NCBI GenBank assembly: GCA_934351835.1
Contig: CAKRJP010000012.1
Location: 20,987-84,986 of the forward strand
Origin: an uncultured Lachnospiraceae bacterium
GTDB lineage: Bacteria > Bacillota > Clostridia > Lachnospirales > Lachnospiraceae
Length of the DNA stretch: 64,000 nt
Direction: 5' to 3'
This document shows positions 42,690 through 51,075 of the stretch, in pieces. The notes under the pieces are model-generated. The model was not told where the DNA came from and did no database searches. It saw only the letters and a program-made list of their open reading frames with translations. The translations under genes and the position numbers were made by a program. How positions within the stretch are numbered: the first letter of the stretch is position 1; every line of letters begins with the position of its first letter.

Positions 42690-44738
42690 CTAAATGTCTC
42701 CTCCTTTTATCATCTCATCGATCACCTCTTTCAGGCAGGCAACCGCTTCCTTCATATTTGTATGATTAAACTGTGCTCCTGACGCATTCAGATGGCCTCC
42801 GCCTCCCAAACGTTCCATGATCACCTGAACATTGATCTCATCAATAGATCTTGCACTGACATAAATCTTGTCATTGTACTCTGTCAATACGAAAGATGCC
42901 TTGATCTCGTTGATATCCAGCAGCTCATTGGCAGCCTGTGCACCGATGATCGTCGGGCTCTCAATATGCAGATTCTCACCAACTGCGATTGCAAAAATCT
43001 CACGATATACTTCCGCACTGCTGATAATCTCAGCCTTTGCACGGTAAGATGCCATATCATCCCGGAACATCTTGCGGACCAGTGTCAGATCTGCGCCACA
43101 TCTTCGAAGAAATGCTGCAGCTTCAAATGTACGTACACCCGTCCGGTTCACAAAATTGTTCGTATCAATCATAATTCCCGCATAGAGACTACTGGCCTCC
43201 AATTTCGGGATCTTAATATCATCTACCATATACTGCAAAATCTCAGATACCATCTCACATGCAGACGAAGCATATGGCTCGATATAAGATAACAGTGCAT
43301 TATCAATGTTATCACTGCTCTGTCTGTGGTGGTCTAATACCACGATCGTCTTCGTCTTCTTTAACAGTTCTTCACATTCTGTCATTTGCGGACGGTTTGT
43401 ATCCACAACAACTACCAGTGAATTAGGTCCGGCCATAGAAATCGCTTCTGATGATTTCAAAAACATATCTTCCGGATAATCAGCACTCGCCTGAAAGCTC
43501 TCATAAAGTGGGCGGAGCGATGCTGACACTTCATTGATCACAATATAGGCTCTCTTTCCAAGAGATGCTGCCGCACGATAAATACCAATACCTGCTCCCA
43601 ACGCATCCACATCCGTCAGCTTATGCCCCATAACAAACACATCATCTTTAACGGTAATAAACTCTTTTAATGCTTCCGCTTTGACTCTCGCCTTTACCCT
43701 TGTATTCTTTGAAGTCTGTTCACGCTTACCTCCATAATACGTAATTCCATGGCAATCCTTAATAACTGCCTGATCCCCACCTCTTGCCAGGGCAAGATCA
43801 ATAGCGACACGGGCATAGTTATAGCTCTGAGCATAAGAATTATTGCTAAGTCCCAGACCGATACTTAAAGTTACCGGGATATCATTTCCGATGTTTACAG
43901 ATTTTACATCATCCAGTAGTGAGAATTTATCTTCCTCCAACAGCTTATAGAACTGTTTCTGAACAACGATAAAATACTTATCATTCTCCAACCGTTTTAC
44001 GATACCGTCTACTTTCGAAATATACTGGTTAATTCTTCGGTCTACCAGTGCCCACAGCAGAGACTGTCTCACTTCTTCTACCGTATCAATAACTTCATCA
44101 TAATTATCAATATAGATCAGTCCTGCGATCAGACGCTGTTCTTCATTTTCTTTGATATATTTATTTAACTCTGTAACATCTTGCAGATAAACGGCAATAA
44201 AATACTGCTTTTCTTCCGGAATCTGTATCAGTTCCTCGGTACCTCTGAACCCTTCCACTGATAATCTGGTCAGGATTGCTCGATATTCACGGTTCTGATA
44301 ATACACTTCCATCTCAACGTTCTCATCTTCGTTTTTTGGGAAAATACTTTCATTTAATTCCGGCATATACTGACCAATATGAAGGTTCTCACTTTCCTCT
44401 ATTTCCAGTATCTGTTCAAACCGGTCATTCATCCAGACTACTTTTCCATCATCCAACAACATAGCGTACGGAACTTCCAGTTCCTTAAGAAGTGTATTCT
44501 GTACAATACCATACTGTGCTGCAAATGCCACCAGTTCCTGCATCAGAGATGATTTACAATAAATATACAGGAGCGTGCTTCCCAAAATATAAATAACCAC
44601 AAATACCAGCATGACCGCCGCTGCTTTCCGGTCGATCACCAGAACCCATGCATTTAATGCAACCAACAAAAAAGCCATGATAATCGGCCACTGCATATAG
44701 ACTTTTAGTCTGCCTTTTAGTTGAATATCTTCATTCAT
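42690..44738 (-). CDS. gdpP: Cyclic-di-AMP phosphodiesterase GdpP
   Basis: 682 residues. Two N-terminal membrane helices (about 14-60), a PAS-like domain, a degenerate GGDEF domain (YFIVVQKQFYKLLEEDKF in place of the signature loop) and DHH/DHHA1 domains: MGHKLTDVDALGAG, VVVDTNRP, the DHH motif near residue 469 (VVLDHHRQ) and GGGGHLNASGAQ near 648. GdpP hydrolyses c-di-AMP to pApA and so affects potassium transport and cell-wall homeostasis. It is the promoter-proximal gene of the cluster. Confidence 0.95.
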   Translation of the reverse strand: MNEDIQLKGRLKVYMQWPIIMAFLLVALNAWVLVIDRKAAAVMLVFVVIYILGSTLLYIYCKSSLMQELVAFAAQYGIVQNTLLKELEVPYAMLLDDGKVVWMNDRFEQILEIEESENLHIGQYMPELNESIFPKNEDENVEMEVYYQNREYRAILTRLSVEGFRGTEELIQIPEEKQYFIAVYLQDVTELNKYIKENEEQRLIAGLIYIDNYDEVIDTVEEVRQSLLWALVDRRINQYISKVDGIVKRLENDKYFIVVQKQFYKLLEEDKFSLLDDVKSVNIGNDIPVTLSIGLGLSNNSYAQSYNYARVAIDLALARGGDQAVIKDCHGITYYGGKREQTSKNTRVKARVKAEALKEFITVKDDVFVMGHKLTDVDALGAGIGIYRAAASLGKRAYIVINEVSASLRPLYESFQASADYPEDMFLKSSEAISMAGPNSLVVVVDTNRPQMTECEELLKKTKTIVVLDHHRQSSDNIDNALLSYIEPYASSACEMVSEILQYMVDDIKIPKLEASSLYAGIMIDTNNFVNRTGVRTFEAAAFLRRCGADLTLVRKMFRDDMASYRAKAEIISSAEVYREIFAIAVGENLHIESPTIIGAQAANELLDINEIKASFVLTEYNDKIYVSARSIDEINVQVIMERLGGGGHLNASGAQFNHTNMKEAVACLKEVIDEMIKGGDI

Positions 44739-44782
44739 ACTTCAACACCTCAATGCTTATCAGCAATTCATCCGATCAACTC

Positions 44783-45802
44783 TTATCCATTGTAGCCGTT
44801 TGGATTCTGGGACTGCCATCTCCATGAATCCTGACACATCTCATCAAGTCCACGCTCTGCCTTCCAGCCAAGTACTCGTTCAGCTTTTGACGGATCTGCA
44901 TAACATATCGCAACATCTCCGGCACGTCTTGGTTTGATCTCATAAGGAAGATCTCTTCCGCAGGCCTTCGAAAATGCCTTTACCATGTCTAATACGGAAT
45001 AGCCTTTACCAGTTCCAAGATTGATCACATCCAGACCCGGATTTGTCAGGATATAATTTACTGCTTTTACATGTCCGATTGCCAGATCCACTACGTGAAT
45101 ATAATCACGGACACCTGTGCCATCCGGTGTATCATAATCATCGCCAAATACGCCAAGCTTTTCTCTTTTTCCAACAGCAACCTGTGCAATATATGGCATC
45201 AGATTGTTCGGGATTCCCTTCGGATCTTCACCGATTCGTCCGCTCTCATGTGCTCCCACCGGGTTAAAATAACGAAGCAGGATCACATTCCACTCAGGAT
45301 TTGCTTTCTGAAAATCTGTCATGATCTGTTCCATCATAGATTTCGTCCAGCCATAAGGATTGGTACACTGTCCCTTCGGGCATTCTTCCGTGATCGGCAT
45401 CACTTCTACGTCTCCGTACACTGTTGCCGAAGAACTGAATACAATATTCTTCACTCCGACTCTGTCCATCACACGGAGCAGTGTCAGTGTTCCTGTAATA
45501 TTATTATGATAATATTCTAAAGGTTTCTGCACAGATTCACCAACAGCCTTTAACGCCGCACAGTGAATGACTGCATCTACTTTTTCTTCCCCAAGCATCT
45601 TCTCCAACGCTGCTTCATCCAGCACATCACCCTCATAAAAAGCAACTGTCTTCCCTGTCAGTTCTTCTACTCGTCTGATTGATTCTCTGGAAGAATTACA
45701 CAGGTTATCGTAAACCACCACTTCATGTCCTTCTTTTAATAATTCTACCGCAGTATGACTGCCAATATAACCAGCTCCACCTGTGATCAATACTTTTGCC
45801 AT
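44783..45802 (-). CDS. galE: UDP-glucose 4-epimerase
   Basis: 339 residues, normal for GalE. NAD-binding GGAGYIGSHTAVEL at 7-20; catalytic Ser/Tyr/Lys region with FSSSATVYGD and NPYGWTKSMME; RYFNPVGAHESGRIGEDP typical of GalE. It interconverts UDP-glucose and UDP-galactose for galactose use and surface polysaccharide. It lies 10 bases after the nucleotidyltransferase gene, likely one operon supplying sugar nucleotides. Confidence 0.96.
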   Translation of the reverse strand: MAKVLITGGAGYIGSHTAVELLKEGHEVVVYDNLCNSSRESIRRVEELTGKTVAFYEGDVLDEAALEKMLGEEKVDAVIHCAALKAVGESVQKPLEYYHNNITGTLTLLRVMDRVGVKNIVFSSSATVYGDVEVMPITEECPKGQCTNPYGWTKSMMEQIMTDFQKANPEWNVILLRYFNPVGAHESGRIGEDPKGIPNNLMPYIAQVAVGKREKLGVFGDDYDTPDGTGVRDYIHVVDLAIGHVKAVNYILTNPGLDVINLGTGKGYSVLDMVKAFSKACGRDLPYEIKPRRAGDVAICYADPSKAERVLGWKAERGLDEMCQDSWRWQSQNPNGYNG

Positions 45803-45812
45803 TGTAAGCCTC

Positions 45813-46736
45813 CTATTCTTCCCACAAATGTTCGGGATATCTTCCTTCTTCTTTCATATGTCGGATTGCCGCCACGACTACCGGCTTATCTTCTTTATAT
45901 GTAACTCCATACCATTTATCTTTTGATGTCAGCACAGACACCGTCGCTCTGTCAGCCTCCAAAAGATCATTAACAACCGATGGCAGGAAATACTCACATT
46001 TCATCGGGTTCTCCTCAAGTCCCTGATTTAAAAATGCAGGGAATCCATCTTTGATCTCATCCAGAATACTTCTGGTAAATCCCCACATATTCATAGAAAC
46101 AACCGTCTCCGGATGCAGGAATGTCCAAGTTGATCCGTCATCTTCTGTATATGCGATTCCACCCTCATATTTCTCAATCCGCGTACGCTCATTAATATCT
46201 ACCAGTTCGCCCTTCTCATTCATCTGGCAAACGCCACGGGCAACATGACCATTATCTGTCACCGTATTGCCGAGATGATAACCTACCATGGTATAACGAT
46301 ATTTCTCATCATCCCGGTGTGTGGACAAATAATCGTAAATCAGCCTGAAACTCTCCGGTCCGTAATAATCATCTGCATTAATAACTGCAAATGGTCCGTT
46401 CACCTGATCAATACAACTGAGTACCGCATGAGCAGTTCCCCACGGTTTTACACGACCTTCCGGCACGCTGTAGCCTTCCGGAAGATTGGTAAGTTCCTGA
46501 AACGCATAAGAAACTTCCATATATTTTGCAATACGGTCGCCTACTGCCTCTTTAAAATTCTGTTCATTTTCCTTCTTTATAATAAATATCACTTTTTCAA
46601 ATCCGGCTCTCTTCGCATCATACATTGAGAAGTCCATGATGATATGTCCATCTTCATCTACCGGGTCGATCTGTTTGAGTCCCCCGTATCTGCTTCCCAT
46701 ACCAGCTGCCATAATCACTAATACTGGTTTTTCCAT
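45813..46736 (-). CDS. NTP-transferase family sugar nucleotidyltransferase
   Basis: 307 residues from ATG 46736, which follows GAAAGGGGAAAGA; an in-frame ATG at 46778 has no ribosome site. The N-terminal signature VIMAAGMGSRYGGLKQIDPV is that of NTP-transferases, and DYYGPESF carries the metal-binding acidic residue. It lacks the features that would identify GalU or RfbA. The substrate is probably a sugar phosphate; pairing with galE supports a UDP-hexose role but does not prove it. Confidence 0.8.
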   Translation of the reverse strand: MEKPVLVIMAAGMGSRYGGLKQIDPVDEDGHIIMDFSMYDAKRAGFEKVIFIIKKENEQNFKEAVGDRIAKYMEVSYAFQELTNLPEGYSVPEGRVKPWGTAHAVLSCIDQVNGPFAVINADDYYGPESFRLIYDYLSTHRDDEKYRYTMVGYHLGNTVTDNGHVARGVCQMNEKGELVDINERTRIEKYEGGIAYTEDDGSTWTFLHPETVVSMNMWGFTRSILDEIKDGFPAFLNQGLEENPMKCEYFLPSVVNDLLEADRATVSVLTSKDKWYGVTYKEDKPVVVAAIRHMKEEGRYPEHLWEE

Positions 46737-46829
46737 ATTCTTTCCCCTTTCAAAAAAATGTCCACTTAGACTAAGCATATTCTAATCCAAAAACACGGAT
46801 TCTGCAAGTCTTCTGGCACGTTCTAACTA

Positions 46830-47414
46830 TTAAGTTTCTTTGAAGTTTAACTGCTTCGGCAAAAGATCTTTCAGTCCTCCATACGCAGCTTCGCTGACAA
46901 GCTCCGTCAGCCGTTCAATCGGCAAAGGCATCTCCTCTCTGATCCAGCGCATATACGCCGATAAAATACCTGACACGAAATAATCTGTATAAATCCGGAA
47001 TTCTAATTCCGGAAAATCAAAATACTCTCGGTAATCATTGATCAGTATCGTCACAAAAAGTTCTTTTAAACGGTCAAAGAAATAATCATATTTCTGATTC
47101 AACGCAATAATCCGAAACACTTCAATATTTTCTTTCACAACTTGATTCAGTGTATCAAATAAAATCTGTACATTGATCGGCTGTCCATCTACGCACTGTA
47201 ATTTTAATCTTTGTACCAGTTCATTAATCTTGTCCTGTGCAAAATCTTTGATAATATCGTCCACCGCATCGTAATGCAGATAAAACGTCTTGCGGTCAAT
47301 ATTTGCCTTTCTTGCAATCTCCGCAATGGTAATCTTTTGTTTTCCGTCCTTCATTAAAAGATCAAAATATGCTTCTCGGATAGATTTCTTCGTTTTTTCC
47401 ACTCTACGATCCAT
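46830..47414 (-). CDS. TetR/AcrR-family transcriptional regulator
   Basis: 194 residues from ATG 47414, preceded by CGAGGA with a 7-base gap; upstream in-frame starts lack a ribosome site. The N-terminal helix-turn-helix is clear (KQKITIAEIARKANIDRKTFYLHYDAVDDI, residues 23-52). The C-terminal ligand or dimer domain resembles the TetR_C_8 / DhaS-like group. It is divergent from a DegV-family gene, and an inverted repeat overlaps the DegV promoter, so it probably represses degV. Confidence 0.9.
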   Translation of the reverse strand: MDRRVEKTKKSIREAYFDLLMKDGKQKITIAEIARKANIDRKTFYLHYDAVDDIIKDFAQDKINELVQRLKLQCVDGQPINVQILFDTLNQVVKENIEVFRIIALNQKYDYFFDRLKELFVTILINDYREYFDFPELEFRIYTDYFVSGILSAYMRWIREEMPLPIERLTELVSEAAYGGLKDLLPKQLNFKET

Positions 47415-47474
47415 ATATAGTCCTCGTTTCATTAGATTTTGTTGAATATTCCGCATCCATACATAAGCTGGCAA

Positions 47475-47506
47475 TTGGCATTAACAGTTACATTTAATAT
47501 AATGCC
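47475..47506 (+). promoter_or_regulatory. degV promoter with inverted-repeat operator
   Basis: TTGGCA (47475-47480) and TATAAT (47498-47503) are 17 bases apart, a near-consensus promoter. GGCATTA (47478-47484) and TAATGCC (47500-47506) form a perfect 7-bp inverted repeat spanning -35 to -10, so a bound repressor would block the polymerase. The divergent TetR protein is the obvious candidate. Confidence 0.65.
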
Positions 47507-47571
47507 CATATGTAGAAAAATCAACATTAGAGATTTTTCAATTTTATTTTTGAAAACGAAAGGAGAACCTT

Positions 47572-48447
47572 ATGATAAATTACGAAATCCTGGTAGATAT
47601 GTCCTTAGACATTGATATAGAATATGCAAAATCTGCGAATATCCATTACATTCCAATGGAATATATGATCGGTGAGGAATCCCACCACTGCACGGAACCG
47701 GAGAGCAGTGAGATGATGCACAACTACTATGAGAAACTGCGGGGCAAAGTGCCGACCCGCACCAGCCAGATTTCTCCGTACCATTATGTAGAGGCTTTTG
47801 AACCATTTGTCAAAGAAAGTCGCCCGTTCCTCTATATTTCCTTATCCAGCGGTCTCAGCAATACTTATGAATCCGCACAAATGGCTGTTCAGATGTTATC
47901 TGAAGACTATGATAATGTGCAGATTGAACTGATCGACAGCCTCGGTGCTACCGGCGGTATGGGACTTTTAGTCGAATCTGCATGCAAAAACCGAGACGCC
48001 GGCATGAACTTAAACGAAAATGCAGACTGGCTCCGCACCCACGCTTCTAACATTAACTACTGGTTTAAAGTGGAAGATCTGATGTATCTGATGCGTGGCG
48101 GCCGTGTTTCTGCTGCCACTGCCGTTGTGGGAACAGCACTCAACATCAAACCTATCCTCACCATCCGCGCCAATGGGAAACTTGACACCGTTGCCAAGAA
48201 ACGTGGCGACCGTCAGGCCATGCGCTATATCTTAGAACAGTTTGACAGAAATTTTGATCCATCCCTCGGGAATTCGGTCTACATCTGCTGCGCCGACTGC
48301 TTAAAAGAAGCCGAACAGTTAAAAGCAGATGTTTTGAAGAAACAGCCGGATCTTGATGTACATATCACCATGCTCAGTCCGATCATCGGTGCCCACACAG
48401 GCCCGGATATGTTAGCACTTATTTATTACGGAACTGACCGTGAATAA
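47572..48447 (+). CDS. DegV-family fatty-acid-binding protein
   Basis: 291 residues. DegV fold: ILVDMSLDIDIEYA at the start, PTRTSQISPYHYVEAFEPF around 60-80, SLSSGLSNTYESAQMA, LIDSLGATGGMG and MYLMRGGRVSAATAVVGTALNIKPIL. In Firmicutes DegV proteins act as the FakB subunit, presenting fatty acids to the kinase FakA. GAAAGGAGA precedes the start. It is transcribed from its own promoter and probably regulated by the divergent TetR protein; no fakA is nearby. Confidence 0.93.
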   Translation: MINYEILVDMSLDIDIEYAKSANIHYIPMEYMIGEESHHCTEPESSEMMHNYYEKLRGKVPTRTSQISPYHYVEAFEPFVKESRPFLYISLSSGLSNTYESAQMAVQMLSEDYDNVQIELIDSLGATGGMGLLVESACKNRDAGMNLNENADWLRTHASNINYWFKVEDLMYLMRGGRVSAATAVVGTALNIKPILTIRANGKLDTVAKKRGDRQAMRYILEQFDRNFDPSLGNSVYICCADCLKEAEQLKADVLKKQPDLDVHITMLSPIIGAHTGPDMLALIYYGTDRE

Positions 48448-48460
48448 GATAACACATCGA

Positions 48461-49009
48461 TTATTCCAGGATTTCCCTGTGGTACTCTGTTCCATCCAGG
48501 GATTTCCAGGTGAAAATATTCTGTTCCAATGTCATATAACCATGAGCACTATTTTCCTTCGGAATAGAAACAGATCCCGGATTCAGATATAAATTCTTCT
48601 CTCCAAACGGTGTCCAGGCCGGAATATGCGTATGCCCATGTAACAGAACATCTCCCGGCTGAAGCGGTGGGAGTTTCTCCATATTGTAGTTATGTCCATG
48701 GGTCACATATATCAATCGATTTTCCAGCGGGATTATCGCATAATCTGCCAGTATCGGGAATTCCAACACCATCTGATCCACCTCTGTATCACAATTTCCA
48801 CGCACACAGAAAATCTTATCTTTTCTGGCATTCAACATCTCGATTACCTTTTTCGGTGCATACTCTTTCGGCAGATCATTTCTTGGCCCATGATATAACA
48901 CATCGCCCAAAACCAGCAGTCTCTCTGCCCCTTCTCTGTCAAATGCTTCCAACATCTGTTCACAGTAATATGCCGAACCGTGAATATCCGACGCAATCAT
49001 TAATTTCAT
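48461..49009 (-). CDS. YfcE/MJ0936-family metallophosphoesterase
   Basis: 182 residues. Metal-binding motifs in order: ASDIHGS (6-12), VLGDVLYHG (33-41), VRGNCDTEV (around 72-80), THGHNYN and HGHTH. These define the calcineurin-like YfcE subfamily of phosphodiesterases, typically acting on small phosphodiesters. It converges with degV; only 13 bases separate the two stop codons. Confidence 0.92.
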   Translation of the reverse strand: MKLMIASDIHGSAYYCEQMLEAFDREGAERLLVLGDVLYHGPRNDLPKEYAPKKVIEMLNARKDKIFCVRGNCDTEVDQMVLEFPILADYAIIPLENRLIYVTHGHNYNMEKLPPLQPGDVLLHGHTHIPAWTPFGEKNLYLNPGSVSIPKENSAHGYMTLEQNIFTWKSLDGTEYHREILE

Positions 49010-49030
49010 TTCTCATATCCTCCCTTTTAT

Positions 49031-50362
49031 CTATGCATAATGGTAATATTTTCTCTGCTTGACAAAGAACGTAACGGTCACGCACAATGTCAACAGCTCT
49101 GCTATGAATACGGAACACCAGATTCCATTGATCCCTAATATCATCGGTAAAAGTAACAACACTGACATCTGGAACACCAGTGTCCTAAGGAACGAAATAA
49201 CTGCCGAAAGCAGCCCGTTGTTCAATGCCGTAAAGAACGATGAACCATAGATATTGAATCCATTTACCAGGAAAGTCAGGCAAAAAATCTGGAATCCATG
49301 CTTTGTCAATTCAAATAATTCCTGATCATAACCCACGAAAATTTTTGCCAACGACCCCGCGATAAGCTGCGCCAGCACAAGCAACCAGATTCCCCAGCCT
49401 CCAATCAGTTTCAGGCTCTTCTTAAACAAGTTTTGAAGTTCTGCGTGATTACCGGCTCCGTAATGGTAGCTGACAATTGGTGCACTTCCTATTGCATATC
49501 CTAAAAATGTAGAGATAAAAATAAAGTTTACATACATGATTGTTCCGTATGCAGCAACTCCATTTTCCCCGACAAATTTCATTAACTGAACATTATACAA
49601 TGAATTCACAATGGAACTGGACAGATTCGTCATCAGTTCCGAAGAACCATTGGTGCATGTTCTAAGTAAAATATGCCCGTCAAAATGTGTCTTTCCTAAT
49701 TTTAGTAAACTGTCATTCTTCCTTACAAAATAGAAAATCGGCAAAAGTCCGCCTACACACTCGCCGCATACTGTTGCCAATGCAGCTCCTGCAAGTCCGA
49801 AACCAAGCACTGCTATAAACAGATAATCCAGCACCATATTTGTGACCCCGGCACCAATAATGACGGCCAGCCCTAACTTCGGTTTCTCCGCCGTTACAAA
49901 AAAGCTCTGAAATACATTCTGCAACATAAAAGCGGTCATAGAAACAAAACTGATTCTTCCATACAGCACACAGTTGTCAAGAAGTTCGCCGGAAGCTCCC
50001 AATGCACTGCACACCGGACGTATCAATGCCATTCCGAGAACCGATAATATAAGACCTCCTATCACCGTCACATAAACGATCAGCGAGAAATATTCATTCG
50101 CCTTCTGTTTCCTTCCCTCTCCCAGGGTCGTGGCCACAATCGCGCTCCCCCCGGTTCCCATCATAAATCCCAGGGCTGAAACTCCCATAATGATCGGCAT
50201 ACTTAAATTTATCGCCGCAAATGCGCTTTTCCCGACATAATTCGACACGAACAATCCGTCCACAACACCGTAAATTGATGTAAATACCATCATCACAATA
50301 GACGGAAATACAAATCGCAGTAATTTCTTATAAGTAAAATGTTCTGATAACTGTATCTTCAT
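49031..50362 (-). CDS. MATE-family efflux transporter (MarR-controlled)
   Basis: 443 residues with about 12 membrane helices. MATE features: the N-terminal TYKKLLRFVFPSIVMMVFTSIYGVVDGLFVSNYVG and the second-half repeat with VSYHYGAGNH. It exchanges cations for drugs or metabolites at the membrane. It lies 20 bases after a MarR-family gene and almost certainly shares its promoter. Confidence 0.93.
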   Translation of the reverse strand: MKIQLSEHFTYKKLLRFVFPSIVMMVFTSIYGVVDGLFVSNYVGKSAFAAINLSMPIIMGVSALGFMMGTGGSAIVATTLGEGRKQKANEYFSLIVYVTVIGGLILSVLGMALIRPVCSALGASGELLDNCVLYGRISFVSMTAFMLQNVFQSFFVTAEKPKLGLAVIIGAGVTNMVLDYLFIAVLGFGLAGAALATVCGECVGGLLPIFYFVRKNDSLLKLGKTHFDGHILLRTCTNGSSELMTNLSSSIVNSLYNVQLMKFVGENGVAAYGTIMYVNFIFISTFLGYAIGSAPIVSYHYGAGNHAELQNLFKKSLKLIGGWGIWLLVLAQLIAGSLAKIFVGYDQELFELTKHGFQIFCLTFLVNGFNIYGSSFFTALNNGLLSAVISFLRTLVFQMSVLLLLPMILGINGIWCSVFIAELLTLCVTVTFFVKQRKYYHYA

Positions 50363-50382
50363 AAATATCTTCTAACTCCTGA

Positions 50383-50832
50383 CTATAACTTTGTTACCTG
50401 GTCTTTCAAAAGTGATACATGTCTCTCAGATAATTCCAGAAACTTCTTCCGTTCTTCCTCCGAAAAACTATTCATCACTTCATTTTCGAATTGAATGACC
50501 GGGTAGATCTTTTCTTCCATTAATTTTCTTCCGGATTCTGTCAGATGGATATGCATACTTCTTCCTTTTCCCTGCACCCGTAACAAATAGCCCTGCTCTT
50601 CCATCTTATGTATAGAAGAATTAACTGTCTGCTTCGGCAGGCAGGAAGTCCTGCAGATGTCTCTCTGCAGACATCCATCACCCATCTCGCAGATTCCATA
50701 TAAGATGTCAAATGCGCTCTCGGACAAACTCAATTTATTTGCCATATCGCGATAGACATCATCTAACTCTTTATAAATTCGATTAAATGTAATAAGCTCC
50801 TGGCTCATACATCCTTTCATTTGCTCACGCAT
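50383..50832 (-). CDS. MarR-family transcriptional regulator
   Basis: 149 residues from ATG 50832 (AAAGGGAG, 7 bases gap); a GTG six bases upstream is less likely. Winged-helix fold: SESAFDILYGICEMGDGCLQRDICRTSCLPKQTVNSSIHKMEEQGYLL (about 39-86) and the wing RVQGKGRSMHIHLTESG. MarR proteins usually repress their own operon and release DNA when bound to phenolic or other ligands. Two copies of a dyad sit in its promoter, and it controls the MATE gene 20 bases downstream. Confidence 0.92.
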   Translation of the reverse strand: MREQMKGCMSQELITFNRIYKELDDVYRDMANKLSLSESAFDILYGICEMGDGCLQRDICRTSCLPKQTVNSSIHKMEEQGYLLRVQGKGRSMHIHLTESGRKLMEEKIYPVIQFENEVMNSFSEEERKKFLELSERHVSLLKDQVTKL

Positions 50833-50848
50833 ATACACTCTCCCTTTA

Positions 50849-50896
50849 AGTCCGATTTCGTACTTATATTTTAGTCCGATTTCGTACTCATGTCAA
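50849..50896 (-). promoter_or_regulatory. marR-MATE promoter with two 16-bp operator dyads
   Basis: On the minus strand TTGACA (plus 50891-50896) and TAAAAT (plus 50868-50873) are separated by exactly 17 bases. AGTCCGATTTCGTACT occurs at plus 50849-50864 and 50873-50888, 24 bases apart; each copy is an imperfect palindrome, typical of MarR sites. One copy fills the spacer and the other overlaps the transcription start, a layout for autorepression. Confidence 0.8.
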
Positions 50897-51001
50897 GTTA
50901 TTTTCCTATTTTTCTTATTCTTGTAAATACACTGTCAAAATTTCTTTAATCATTTTTCTCTTTCTTCAGACATTTTCTTGTAATTTCAGTTACACCCAGG
51001 C

Positions 51002-51032
51002 TTGACTCTACAATAATTGTAGGGTTTACTAT
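51002..51032 (+). promoter_or_regulatory. MerR-type promoter of the MATE-MerR operon (19-bp spacer dyad)
   Basis: TTGACT (51002-51007) and TACTAT (51027-51032) are separated by 19 bases, too long for normal polymerase. The spacer contains a perfect 15-bp dyad CTACAATAATTGTAG (51008-51022). This is the classic MerR-family architecture, in which the activator untwists the DNA. The downstream operon encodes a MerR-family regulator. Confidence 0.8.
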
Positions 51033-51075
51033 ATACAGCAGAATTATTTATTTGTTATCAAAGGAGTTATTTGTA

